From positions 24,376-88,375 of the forward strand of contig NZ_BMMD01000006.1 in assembly GCF_014645655.1 (NCBI RefSeq): DNA of 64,000 bases. The letters are read 5' to 3'. Numbering within the stretch: the stretch's first letter is position 1; each line of letters starts with the position of its first letter. The notes beneath the pieces are model-generated. The model was given only the letters and a program-made list of their open reading frames with translations. It searched no databases and had not been told where the DNA came from. Origin of the DNA: Agromyces bauzanensis. Its GTDB lineage: Bacteria; Actinomycetota; Actinomycetes; Actinomycetales; Microbacteriaceae. Positions 17,252 to 27,600 of this stretch are shown here, in pieces. The translations under genes and the position numbers were made by a program.

Positions 17252-18535
17252 ATGAGCGGCCCGGTCGACAAGGATGCGCCCCAGCCGGCGCCGACGTCTC
17301 GCACGCCCGAGCGGGAAGAGGTTGCTCGCGCGCGAAAGCGCGAGCGCGACCGACGATACCGGCTCGAGCATCCGGAGGAACACGCGGCTCAGCGCCGTAG
17401 ATGGGTCGAGGCGAACCGCGACCGCATCCGTGAGTCGAACCGTCGATGGCGCGAAACGCATCTCGAGCGCGCCCGTGAGCTCAATCGTGACTCGATGCGC
17501 CGCGCCGCTGACCGAAAGCGTCGCGAGGCCGAGACTCGAGCAAAGGCGCGTGTACGCGTGCGTGTTTGGCGGGAGGAGCATCCTGACCGCGTTCGGAAGT
17601 ATCAGCGCGATTGGGTTGAGGCGAACCGCGACAAGGTGCGTGAGTACTACAACCGCTACTACCGCACGCACCGCGACGAGGTGAACGCCCGTGCGACGGC
17701 CCGCCGCGACGCTGACCCCGCGGGCGCCGCGGCGAGCAAACAGGCATGGGCGGCAGACCACAAAGAGCACCGGGCTGAGTTGCAACGCGCCCGTCGTGCC
17801 GACCCGGAGGTCTACGCGGCCGAGCTCGAGGCGAACGCAGCTGCCCGCCGACTCAAGCGTGCGCTCGCGCGGGCGGGTCTGCCGCCGAGGCGTCTGCACC
17901 CAGCGACCGCTGCTGAACGCCGCGCCAATGAGCGAGCCGCCGTCGCGTTCTTCGGTGACCCCTCGCTCCCGGAGCACGTGCACCAGTCGACGGTCTTCGT
18001 CGAGAATCTAACGAAGCACATGCTCCTGCACCACGCCCGGATGCGGGAGTTCGCCGAGTCCTACGTCGCGACCCGTGAACGGATGGGCCTGCCGCCGGCG
18101 AACGCAGACGATGTGATGTGGGCGAGGGCGGTTGACGTTGTGCTCGACGGCAGTCGACGGGTCGATTTGCTCACGAGCCGGGATGTCGCTGCAGCCGTGC
18201 GGGCTGCGAAGGCGACGATGCGGAGGGCTGAGCAGAAGCGGCAGCACGAGCGGCTCGTTGAGGCCGTCGTGGTGCACGTACAGCGGAATCGGGTGCGGCT
18301 CGCCGCGGACGCGGCGATGGAAAGCCGCGCTCGCCGCATGCGAGGCAAGCCATCCGTCGATCGAGACGAACTCCTGGTCCGAATCGCGCTGCAAGAAGTA
18401 GCAGCGCAGGTGCCGACAACCTTGCTGGCCGCTGGGGACATCCGCAGGGCGCTTGGTCGCGCTTCTTTTGCGCTCGGTCAGATGCTCGATGCAGGATCGA
18501 GTGACAATCAGCGCGGCCGTTGTCTGGAGGCGTGA
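17252..18535 (+). CDS. highly basic repeat protein of the mobile element
   Basis: This 427-residue protein has a very Arg/Glu-rich N-terminal half built from a repeating helical unit. WVEANRDRIRESNRRW at residues 51-66 recurs as WVEANRDKVREYYNRY at 121-136, exactly 70 residues later, each preceded by EHPE or EHPD and separated by related shorter units. The C-terminal 200 residues are a predicted all-helical domain. The charge suggests nucleic-acid binding. I do not recognise a named family. Position behind the relaxase suggests a plasmid or transfer accessory role. Confidence 0.6.
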   Translation: MSGPVDKDAPQPAPTSRTPEREEVARARKRERDRRYRLEHPEEHAAQRRRWVEANRDRIRESNRRWRETHLERARELNRDSMRRAADRKRREAETRAKARVRVRVWREEHPDRVRKYQRDWVEANRDKVREYYNRYYRTHRDEVNARATARRDADPAGAAASKQAWAADHKEHRAELQRARRADPEVYAAELEANAAARRLKRALARAGLPPRRLHPATAAERRANERAAVAFFGDPSLPEHVHQSTVFVENLTKHMLLHHARMREFAESYVATRERMGLPPANADDVMWARAVDVVLDGSRRVDLLTSRDVAAAVRAAKATMRRAEQKRQHERLVEAVVVHVQRNRVRLAADAAMESRARRMRGKPSVDRDELLVRIALQEVAAQVPTTLLAAGDIRRALGRASFALGQMLDAGSSDNQRGRCLEA

Positions 18536-18709
18536 ACATACCCATTCGACAACTGGCACGGTCGCGCGCGTCGTGAGCATCTGTTACCAAGCGAGCTGCT
18601 GCATTGTCCATGGCGTCGTCACCGCTGCACGCTTCAACCCGCCGATGGGTGTCGCGATCGACTCGTCGGGGGACCCGCTCTATTGGCCGGGGGAGGAGGC
18701 TCAACGTCG

Positions 18710-19467
18710 GTGGCTCGGTGCATCATCGATTCCGTGACCGAACTTGCCTACATGATCCGTAGCGACTGGGCCCAGCACGGCACGGCGATGACCGAACAGA
18801 GCGCCGTCATCCGCGAGTGGCTCGGCGATGCACCCTACCTCTTCCTCGCGCCCGACCTGAAGAAGCACGAGACCGAGAACGACGCCGACCGTGAGTTCGT
18901 CGATTTCGTGGAACCCGACGCGTCCCAGCGCCGCGTCTTTGCGCTCTCGGAGCTTGGTCAGTTCCGCCGTAGCGGCGAGGACGGACTCGACCACGCCGTT
19001 GTATTATCCACCCCAACAAGGAACAGGACTGCGAACTGCTCCGCGAAGTCATCCGGGCGGGCCGCGTCGAGCGCATATTCGTCATCATCTGGGCACGAGC
19101 CGATGAGGTGCACGTCATGCTCGACGGCCTCGGCGCAGTCGACCTTCACACCGGCGAGACCGCGCCAACCGTTGACCCGGTACAGCTCGAGGCGGCCGTG
19201 AGCATGGTCGATGAGCAGTACAACGGGCTCAGCTCGGGACGAGGCAAGGACACTGTCATCCAGCTTCTGTGCGCTTTCACCGCCGCTGGGTATCCGCTCG
19301 ACGGCGAGGCCTGGCTACGCGCGTTCTACGCGGCAGGCGGCGAGTTCAAGGAAGCGTTGCACATCGACAAGGTCGTGGCCGAGATGCAGAGGGGCGTGAA
19401 GCACCGCGTCAAGCAGCGGTATGTGCCCGACATCGTCGATGTGCTCCGCGCACGGGTGGCCGAGTAG
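18710..19467 (+). pseudogene. hypothetical gene interrupted by a single-base frameshift
   Basis: The first frame from GTG 18710 (GGGGGAGGAGG upstream) reads VARCIIDSVTELAYMIRSDW through ALSELGQFRRSGEDGLDHAVV. At about 19003-19008 coding sense moves to the next frame, continuing IHPNKEQDCELLREVIRAG, RIFVIIWARADEVHVMLDGL and ending DIVDVLRARVAE. Restoring one base would give one protein of about 250 residues. An alternative start is GTG 18734. The family is unknown to me. The shift could be a real mutation, programmed frameshifting or a sequence error; no slippery heptamer is evident. Confidence 0.55.
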
Positions 19468-19487
19468 TCGCGCGTCTCGTAGCGGCG

Positions 19488-20327
19488 TCATCCCGGGTAA
19501 TACCCGCGGTGCGTGTTCGTCGCGATGAAGTTCATCAGCGACTCCCGTTGGATGTACTTGCGTGAGCCCATCTTCGTGTACTCGATGTCGCCGCGGTTGG
19601 TCAGTTCGTAGAGCGCCGAGTACGGGATGCCGAGCGCCGCCGCGGCGTCCTTGAGGCTGAGGAGCATCGGGCCGGACTCGGACAGCTTGCTCGGGTGGAT
19701 GACAGTGGTCTGCTCGGCCTCGATGATCTCCACCTCAGAGGCCTTCGTGTCCCAGTTGCCGAAGTACGAGTAGGGCTTGGCGAACTCCTCCTGTACCTTG
19801 CGAGCGGCGTCTTCCTCGTCGGTGGCGCGCACCCACTTCTCGGCGATCTGCACCCTGGTAACCACGACCCTGTAGCGCATATACGTCTCCTGCCTATTGA
19901 CCTTCTTGACCGGAAGCGGTTCCTTCTCGGCTGGCTTCCTACGAGGCATCCGCTGCAGCGCACGACCGAGCGCGCCGGATTCGACCTTGGCCGAGCCCTG
20001 TTCGACCGCAACGCGAGGTGCGGCGCGCGCCAGGTGTGCTCGCTCACGGCGGTCTTCCTCGGTGGCTTCAGGCCAGCGTCGACCGCGCTCAGTCGGCGTG
20101 GCTCGCCAGGATTTGCCATGCCCGGAAATCTCGATGAGTCCGCGATTCTTCAGTGCCCGCGCCGAGACGCGGTGGCTGTACTCATCTTCGGGATAGACAT
20201 CAGGAGGGCACCCCGCGACCACCCAGCCGAGGATGGCCTGCTGCGTGGAGTTGAGACGGACCGTACTCCGGTCATCTGGCTCGGTCGCCTTCATCTCATC
20301 CACTGATTCATTGTCGTGTGCCCGCAC
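19488..20327 (-). CDS. DNA-binding protein with C-terminal excisionase/MerR-type HTH
   Basis: This 279-residue protein has three parts. The N-terminus (about residues 25-85) looks like a winged helix (NSTQQAILGWVVAGCPPDVY onward). The middle is charged. The last about 60 residues match excisionase-family HTH domains (LSLKDAAAALGIPYSALYEL, then TKMGSRKYIQRESLMNFI). In an integrative element such a protein could act as excisionase or transcriptional regulator. It is convergent with the frameshifted gene to its left. No integrase is visible beside it. Confidence 0.7.
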   Translation of the reverse strand: MRAHDNESVDEMKATEPDDRSTVRLNSTQQAILGWVVAGCPPDVYPEDEYSHRVSARALKNRGLIEISGHGKSWRATPTERGRRWPEATEEDRRERAHLARAAPRVAVEQGSAKVESGALGRALQRMPRRKPAEKEPLPVKKVNRQETYMRYRVVVTRVQIAEKWVRATDEEDAARKVQEEFAKPYSYFGNWDTKASEVEIIEAEQTTVIHPSKLSESGPMLLSLKDAAAALGIPYSALYELTNRGDIEYTKMGSRKYIQRESLMNFIATNTHRGYYPG

Positions 20328-20514
20328 CGCGAACGGCTATACCTGTGCCAGGGCCGCGAGAAGTCCGTTGCGTCGGGGTGTCGGTCGCGAACGTCGGTGG
20401 CCGGTGTTCAGATGGTTGCATGTCCGCAATAGCAGCTGCGGATGCTTCAACTTGGAGGCGGCGAGATGGATGCACGCGACACCGTCGTGGTGAACGAGGA
20501 ACGACGCCGACGAC

Positions 20515-20735
20515 ATGGAATCGGGGGGACTCGAAGCGGCGGGCTACGCACGGTTTGTGACGTTCGGTGAGCTTCGGCGGCTCGGGGCGTCAACGAAGCC
20601 AGGCGTCTACGTCGTCCTTCGTTCACCCTCCACGCAGCCCACATTTCTACCTGTCAGTCCCGCGGGGAAAGCTAAGAGCTTCACGGAGGATGTCGCGCAC
20701 CTGCCAGATGGCCTGACTGGATGGCAGACCCGTCC
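20515..20735 (+). pseudogene. truncated GIY-YIG-family gene, N-terminal fragment
   Basis: From ATG 20515 the frame reads FVTFGELRRLGASTKPGVYV, then VLRSPSTQPTFLPVSPAGKA. This resembles the start of an actinobacterial GIY-YIG nuclease type in which PGVYVVLR corresponds to the GIY strand and is normally followed by a YIGKA motif. The YIG half is absent: after about 20700 similarity is lost and the EcsC-like gene begins. It is a remnant cut by recombination. Confidence 0.5.
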
Positions 20736-21836
20736 GACTATGAACTCGCCGCGTGGCGCGACGTCCAGTGCTTCAAGGGACGCCCGCTGTCCCGAGCGAT
20801 GCGAGGCGTCGGCGAGCAGATGGCGCTCGGCTTCTCAGCGATCGGCACCCAGGCAACGACGTACCTCGCGAAGCACCCCAAGACTCAAGCGGTCGTGGCG
20901 AAGGGGCAAGGAGCCGCGGTCAAGACCGCCCAGGTTGTCGGGACGGGAGCGAAGCAGGCGGTCGGCGCGATCCCCGACGGCGTGACGGACTGGAGCGGCC
21001 AGGCGTTCGATTCGATTCGGCGCATCGTGGGAAGGATCTCTCGCGTCGCGCTGTCGCCGGCCCGGGTGGTCAAGCTGCATCAGAAGCGCGGGCACGATGT
21101 AACGGATCTCGCAGATGTCCGGCGACTCGACCTGAAGCAGGTCGACCTCGTCCGTGGACGCGCGGCGAGTTGGTACTACCCGGCGACTGCGGCGCTTTCT
21201 GGCGCCGGTGCGGGCTTCTTGATTACTGGTGGCGAGCTCGCAGTACCCGTGTCCGGTGGTGCATCAGCCGCCCCATCTGGCGCCGTGATCGCGGGCGCCA
21301 TGGTCGGCGACGCCGCAATCGTCCTCGGTCTGGCATCCCGCTGCGTCGGTCAGGTGTCGCTCCACTACGGCTACGACCCTGAGGAGCCCGCGGAGAAGCT
21401 CTTCATCATGTCCGTCGTCAACGCGGGGACCGCACTGTCCGCCACGGCAAAGGCTGCCGCGATGGCCGATGTTTCTCGGCTCACCCAGGCGCTCGTACGC
21501 GGAAAAGTGTGGAGCATTCTCGACAAGTCAGTCGTCTCCCAAGTGTCGAAGCAGTTCGCCAAGGCATTCGGCGTACGCTTCACGAAGCAGTCGCTCGGCA
21601 AGGTCGTGCCAGTGGCAGGAATCGTCCTCGGTGGCACCTTCAACTGGACGACGCTCGAGGCGATCGTGGATGCTGCGAACATCGCGTACCGACATCGGTT
21701 CCTTCTCGAGAAGTACCCGTCACTCGCAGCCGAAGAGGTGCCTGTATCCGTCACTGCCGAAGCCGCTGAGGACGCGGACGAGACAATCAGCGTCCTTCGG
21801 GAAGTCTCGGACGCTGGAGGCCCGGACCTCGAATAG
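20721..21836 (+). CDS. EcsC-like protein
   Basis: This 371-residue protein is alanine- and glycine-rich with a central membrane-interacting region. The segment RAASWYYPATAALSGAGAGF followed by AVIAGAMVGDAAIVLGL and CVGQVSLHYGYDPEEPAEK is typical of the EcsC family, as are the later FGVRFTKQSLGKVVPVAGIV and YRHRFLLEKY. EcsC-like proteins have been found in toxin and defence contexts but their activity is not settled. The start at 20721 has a weak ribosome site and abuts the GIY-YIG remnant, so the native N-terminus may have been replaced. Confidence 0.7.
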   Translation: MADPSDYELAAWRDVQCFKGRPLSRAMRGVGEQMALGFSAIGTQATTYLAKHPKTQAVVAKGQGAAVKTAQVVGTGAKQAVGAIPDGVTDWSGQAFDSIRRIVGRISRVALSPARVVKLHQKRGHDVTDLADVRRLDLKQVDLVRGRAASWYYPATAALSGAGAGFLITGGELAVPVSGGASAAPSGAVIAGAMVGDAAIVLGLASRCVGQVSLHYGYDPEEPAEKLFIMSVVNAGTALSATAKAAAMADVSRLTQALVRGKVWSILDKSVVSQVSKQFAKAFGVRFTKQSLGKVVPVAGIVLGGTFNWTTLEAIVDAANIAYRHRFLLEKYPSLAAEEVPVSVTAEAAEDADETISVLREVSDAGGPDLE

Positions 21837-21837
21837 T

Positions 21838-21983
21838 GGGGCAACGACGGGGACTCCGTACACCGCGGACTCCGGGTACTTTGCCCAGCGCAACCGCTCG
21901 ACGTCGGGGTACGCCGATACGGTGGCCACGAGGCGGGGGAGCTTCCGGCCGTGTAGGACCAACCAGAACTCGGGGATGACCAA
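21838..21983 (-). pseudogene. short coding-like fragment, unidentified
   Basis: On the minus strand, VIPEFWLVLHGRKLPRLVAT and VSAYPDVERLRWAKYPESAV run with strongly GC-biased third positions, whereas the plus strand is not coding here. The similarity to a proper protein fades into the 3' end of the EcsC-like gene. It is probably the tail or head of a gene lost by recombination. I cannot name it. Confidence 0.35.
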
Positions 21984-23412
21984 TGAGCGTTGAACTGAAC
22001 TTCGGCGACAGCCTGGCGGTGCTGCTCGTCGACGGCGTCGAGGAGACTCCGTACGTCGGCGCCACCCTTCGTTTGAAGGAGGCCGGCGTCGAGGTCGAGG
22101 TCCCGTACATGCCGGGCTTCGTCGTGCCGCAGTTCGACCACGTCGACCAGTGGTTCCGCCGGATGACCCCGCCAGAGAATGTGCTGGTTCACACCCGCGA
22201 AGGCAATATCCAGCTCTTCGGCTGCCGCTGGAGCGGGCATGCCGATGCAGCCGGTTCGAGAGTCGGGAGCGGACGGTTCTCTGCGACCGAGGCGCTGCTT
22301 CATGACCGCGATGGCGCCCTCTTGGAGCCGCTAACAGTGAAGACGTGCCAAAGTCGTGCCGACGGGCTCAATCGGTGGTCGCGGGTCACGGCGGTGAGCT
22401 CGGAAGCGACCCGAGACGAGGAGCGCCGAGCCAACGCGCTCGACGTTCGGGTGAGAGCCCGGAACCTATCGAATGGCGGCAGGGGGACGCACTCATACGG
22501 GTGAGAGCAACGTGGCGTTTCGCACCTCGCGAAGATGGCTACGAGCGTGTCCACGAGCTGGAAGACAATGTCGTCATTGAAAGCGAGTGGGAGCAGCCCC
22601 GTCCGTTCGTTGACCACCTTGTCGAGCAACGCAAGGCGCTGCACCTGTTGGTCTTCCTGTTCGGTACGGCGCTGTCGTTCCGTGAACATCGTGTGCGTGA
22701 CGAGTCAATCGCCGCCCGCCTTATGAGTGGGGAGATCTTCGAGCATCCGTTCGTCGAGGTCATCAGCGCTCGCACTATCCGGGAGCGGGCGCAGCCCATC
22801 CCGTCGAAGGACAAGCTCGGACGACCTCTGCTCGTATTGGAGGAGCTCGGCGCGGAAGGCCTCGCCGAATGGGCATCGAACTACGACGCGTGGGAGCGGT
22901 TCATCTTGCCGGCTGTTTCGATTGTCGGTCGGCGCCACCGCTTCGCGGAGGACATCGTCATGTCGACGTCAATGAGCCTGGAAGCTGCGGGACAACTGCT
23001 CGGTGAACGACCCGGCGAAGCCGCTACGTACCATCGAGGGCGGCGAACCACGGCGACGTATGTGTATCGCTGCTTGGAGCTGCTGGGCATCCGCTGGGGC
23101 GACTACATTCACAGCCAGGTCGGGCTGGCCAAGGCAATCGCGAATAACTACAACTCGGTCAAGCACGCTGACCGCGGCTCCTTCCCTGACCATGCTGAGA
23201 CGTTCCTCATTGGCGATGTGAACGAACTCGTCGTCCGCCTCCTCGCTGTTCGCCTCACCGGGCAGGCAGACGAACTACTGGGCCGATATCGGGAAGGGTC
23301 GGAGCTCTGGGAGATCAAGCAGCGCTTCGATGCCTATCGCATTCGCATTGCTGACGTCGCCGGGACATGGCAAGCCATTCCCTCCGACGCGGCAGCGGAG
23401 GGCGCAACCTGA
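21983..23412 (+). pseudogene. ApeA-like HEPN protein gene with a frameshift
   Basis: From ATG 21983 the first frame reads MSVELNFGDSLAVLLVDGVE and continues in ApeA N-terminal style to ANALDVRV. At about 22,448-22,452 coding sense shifts by one base to GESPEPIEWRQGDALIRVRA, then continues for 320 residues. The C-terminus holds a HEPN-type RNase helix with LAKAIANNYNSVKHADRG, where NSVKH is the expected catalytic-region motif. ApeA proteins cause abortive infection by RNA cleavage in known cases. As sequenced, the gene would make only a 173-residue N-terminal product. A single base insertion would restore about 475 residues. Confidence 0.65.
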
Positions 23413-23569
23413 GGCGCGTGACAGCGGTCAAACGTTGTGAAATGAGCTATGGGCATTGACTTTCGGAACGGCCAGTTCGTACTGACGCGCCTTCTCGCCG
23501 GCATGCGGCGGAGAACATTCGTCAGCGCTGGGGTGCGTCTGCGATGAACGGTCACGGCGGCAACGTCGA

Positions 23570-23713
23570 GCTGCGAACGTCGAACCGACGAGCTTCAGAT
23601 TCTTGCTGCTGCGCGTGTTCGATCCGGCGTCACCCATGCGAGAGATCGATGCTGCGGAAAGCCACTTCAAGGACGTGCTCGATACCCGCAAGCACGGGCT
23701 GAACCGGAACTGA
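23570..23713 (+). pseudogene. GIY-YIG-family gene remnant, C-terminal end
   Basis: The frame ending at TGA 23711-23713 reads NVEPTSFRFLLLRVFDPASP, then MREIDAAESHFKDVLDTRKH and GLNRN. This matches the end of GIY-YIG nucleases that finish ...LE..fK..L.TR..GLN.N. The upstream 150 bases drift through other frames with stops. No start or GIY-YIG core remains, so it is a fossil. Confidence 0.55.
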
Positions 23714-24012
23714 TACGTGAAGATCTTGGAAGCTGGTCGGCGCGCTCGCGGGAAACCGGACGCAGCGAAGGTAATCTCGCCCTGGCGGGTCCCGCGGAGC
23801 GTAGCGAGGCTCCGCTACCTCTCCTACGAAGCGCTCTTCAATGGGCTTGATGATGTCTGATATTGCGACCCCGACTGAGGCGACGGAATGGGAGTGCCAA
23901 GCACGGCCATCGTGCGCGACGCTGTACTCTGGCGTGAGCCGGACTAGTTGGTCGAACCACGCGGGCTGCCGGGCCAGGCGGACACCGTCCGAGGCCAGTA
24001 TGGGAGACACTA
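23714..24012. other. intergenic region upstream of the restriction-modification genes
   Basis: No plus-strand gene is seen. A minus-strand frame starting at GTG 24010 reads GVRLARQPAWFDQLVRL and VASVGVAISDIIKPIEERFV, protein-like but with mixed third-position bias, and it runs antisense into the GIY-YIG remnant. It may be another fossil. The promoter of the modification genes should lie here; I cannot place it. Confidence 0.3.
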
Positions 24013-24660
24013 GTGACGCAGACGATCACCGAGGAGCTGATGGTGAAGTCACGGCATCGCGTCAAGGCTTACGGCGAGGTTTTCACCCCTCGGCACATGG
24101 TCAATCGCATGCTGGACCTGGTCCGTGAGGAGCTGGAGACCGGCCCGGACTTCGTCGATAAGACATTCCTCGAACCTGCCGCGGGCGACGGGAACTTCCT
24201 CGTCGCGATTCTGCACCGAAAGCTCCGAGCGATCGAGAAGCGGTGTCCACCCGAGTCCTGGCCCAACGAGTCCCTGTTCGCCCTCGCCTCGATCTACGGC
24301 ATCGAACTGCTCGAGGACAACCACGAGGATGCCAAGGCGGCCATGCTCGCCGAGTTTTCGCGCTTCCACGCGAGGCACGATATCCCTTGCGGTCCCGACA
24401 CAGGCCTGATGCGCGCTGCATCGTTCCTGGTCGACACGAACGTCATCCGCGGCAACACCCTGACCGGCCGCGACTGGCGTGGCAACGAGATCCAGTTCTC
24501 CTGGTGGAACCGGGTCCCCAACAGCCCTGGCATGGTGCAGCGCGACCCGTTCTCACTCGCCTCCTTGCGCGATGACAACGCCTTGGACTTCACCGTCTAC
24601 GACACGTACGCGGTGTGCCGAATCGACCACGTCCACGACGAAGCGAGAGCCAGTGGCTAG
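24013..24660 (+). CDS. DNA methyltransferase N-terminal-like protein (SAM-binding half)
   Basis: This 215-residue protein starts GTG 24013 and holds EVFTPRHMVNRMLDLV, the usual lead-in of type I/IIG-like N6-adenine methylases, and SAM motif I as FLEPAAGDGNFLVAIL, followed by SIYGIELLEDN. The catalytic NPPY motif is absent from this polypeptide. It overlaps the helicase gene by eight bases. It probably works with the NPPY-bearing product at 27,987, giving a split modification enzyme; that pairing is inferred. Confidence 0.7.
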   Translation: MTQTITEELMVKSRHRVKAYGEVFTPRHMVNRMLDLVREELETGPDFVDKTFLEPAAGDGNFLVAILHRKLRAIEKRCPPESWPNESLFALASIYGIELLEDNHEDAKAAMLAEFSRFHARHDIPCGPDTGLMRAASFLVDTNVIRGNTLTGRDWRGNEIQFSWWNRVPNSPGMVQRDPFSLASLRDDNALDFTVYDTYAVCRIDHVHDEARASG

Positions 24661-27600
24661 CCCGAACATCAGCACGTTCCACGAGGTGGTCCCCTACATC
24701 TATTCGTGGAAGACCCCCGACATCCCCAAGTACGACGGATGGGAGAAGATCGGGTACACCGAGCAGGAGTCTGCCGAGAAGCGAATCTCCCAACAGGGCA
24801 GTCAGCTCAACATCACGAAGATCAAGGTCTGGGCGTACAGGGCGGCATTCATCACCGAAGACGGTGGTACCTTCCGCGACTCCCACTTTCACGCCTTCCT
24901 CAAGCAGCAAGGCATCCAGCGCGAGTTCGACCCAACCAGCACACCGAGCCGCACGGAGTGGCACAAGTTCGCTGGTGCCCCGAAGACGAGCCAGCAGTAC
25001 TTCTTCGAGTTCGCCTCGAAGTCCTTCACAACACCGCTCGGGGCGTCGCAGGATGACTACAGACTGCGGCCCGAGCAGCAGCAAGCCGTCAGCCAGGCGA
25101 TGACGGCGTTCGGCCCGCAAGGGGCTGGTGAGGTGCTGTGGAACGCGAAGCCGCGATTCGGCAAGACGCTGACGACGTACGACCTGATGGCGAAGATGGA
25201 TGTCAAGCGTGCCCTCATCGTCACCAATCGCCCAGCCATCGCCAACTCCTGGTTCGACGACTACCAGCGGTTCATCGGCCATCAGACCAGTTACCAGTTC
25301 GTGTCCGACTCGCCGTCGCTCGCGCAGCGCAGCCCGATGACGCGCGAGCAGTGGAGGGCGTACTCACTGGAGAACGTCGACCAGGACCCCCGCATCATCG
25401 AGTTCGTGTCGCTCCAGGACCTCAAGGGTTCGCAGTACTTCGGCGGCTCCTTCGACAAGCTCAAGCACATCGCCGACTTCGACTGGGACTTGCTCGTCAT
25501 CGACGAGGCGCACGAAGGCGTCGACACGACCAAGACCGATGTGGCGTTCAACCAGATCAAGCGTCGCCACACGTTGCACCTGTCGGGCACTCCGTTCAAG
25601 GCGTTGGCGTCAGGACGCTTTAGCGACAACCAGATCTTCAACTGGACGTACGAGAACGAGCAGGACGCCAAGGAGTCATGGGCGGACGACTCGATCGACA
25701 ACCCGTACGCCCAGCTCCCGACCCTCAACCTCCTGACCTACCAGCTCTCCCGCATGGTGGCCGACCGGCTCACCGAAGGCGTTGCGCTCGACGAAGACGC
25801 GGGGAACGTCGACTACACATTCGACCTGGCGGAGTTCTTTGCGACCAAGGAGAACGGCTACTTCGTCTACGAAGCTGACGTGACGCGGTTCTTGGACGCG
25901 CTGGCGACGCAGGAGAAGTACCCGTTCTCCACCCCGGAGCTGCGAGACGAGATCAGGCACTCGTTCTGGCTGCTCAACCGGGTCGCCTCCGCCAAGGCGC
26001 TGGAGCGGATGCTCAAGAAGCACCCTGTCTTCGGCGGGTACACGGTCATCCTGGCGGCCGGCGACGGCCGACCCCACGCTGACGAGAACGACGGGCTGGA
26101 CGAGGATGCCGACGACTCGGTGACCGTGGGGAAGTCGCTCGACAAGGTCCGCGCGGCCATCGCAAAGGCGGAGGCCGAAGGCGGCAAGACGATCACGTTG
26201 TCAGTGGGTCAGCTCACGACTGGTGTCACGGTGCCCGAGTGGACGGCGGTCATAATGCTGTCCAATCTGTCCTCGCCCGCTCTCTACATGCAGGCGGCCT
26301 TCCGATCGCAGAACCCGTGCACGTTCACCCGCGGCGACAAGGTGTTCCAGAAGAAGAACGCCTACATCTTCGACTTCGCCCCCGAGCGCACGCTGACGAT
26401 CTTTGACGCGTTCGCGAACAACCTCGCCCCGCACCCGCCGATCGATGCCGGTGAGCGCAGGGAGAATATCCGTCGGTTGCTGAACTTCTTCCCCATCCTG
26501 GGTGAGGACACCGAGGGCCGCATGATCGAGCTCGACGCCGCTCAGGTCCTCACGTTCCCGCAGGTGTTCAAAGCTCGTGAGGTCGTTCGGCGGGGCTTCC
26601 TGTCGAACCTGCTTTTCGCGAACGTGTCTGGCATCTTCCGGGCCGTGGAGCACTTCCAGGACATCCTCAACCAGCTCCCCGTCGCCAAGGAGAAGAAGGC
26701 CGAGAAAGGCAAGCCAGTCGAGTTTCCGATCCCGCCGCCGACCACGGACGCGCACGGAAACGTGCAGATCGACGTCGGCACCGTAATCAACGCGAAGATC
26801 GCCGAGCTTGGCAAGCCGATCTACTCAGATGAGGACGTGCCGCCGCTGGACCCTGCCACGACGAAGGCGACTGAGGCGGCCAAGCAGATCGCCGCGGTCG
26901 TCACCGAGAAGGCGCGAGAGACACGGACGAAGGTCGCGGCCGAGTACGGCATGACGGCAAAGCAGGTCGAGAACGACGAGAAGGCCACCGAGGCGCAGGT
27001 GAAGGTCAAGGTGGAGCGGGCCTACGTCGAACATCAGATCGTCTTGAACCACATCGAGGCCGAAGGCACGGACGCGGCGACGGAGGCCGAGTTCCTGGCT
27101 GTCGAGGCGAAGAAGGCTGAGGCGAAGGCCGAGCTCGACGCGCAGGTACTCTCGATCTTCCATCACACGCTCGACAACGTCACCGAGACCGTTGTCAAGC
27201 GCGAGGAGACAAAGAAGGTCCAGTCAGAGGCGAACAAGACGATGGACGCGGCCCGCGACCACCTGCGCGGGTTCGCAAGGACCATCCCGATGTTCCTCAT
27301 GGCCTACGGCGACCAGAACATCACACTCGCCAACTTCGACGACTACACCCCGGACGACGTGTTTGCTGAGATCACGGGGATCACCGAGGAGGACTTCCGG
27401 AAGCTTCGCGACGGTCGCGAAGTGACCGACCAGAAGACCGGCGAGATCACCCGCGTCCCGGGCCTGTTCGACGAGGCTGTGTTCAACCAGGCGATCCAGG
27501 AGTTCCTGAACAAGAAGGACGGACTCTCCGACTACTTCGACCCGGCGCTGACCGAGGACATCTTCGCGTACATCCCGCAACAGAAGACATCGTTGGTGTT

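Noticed and set aside
23630..24010. Minus-strand 126-codon frame upstream of the modification gene
   Set aside because: Mixed codon bias and antisense overlap with the GIY-YIG fossil; retained only as a possible remnant.
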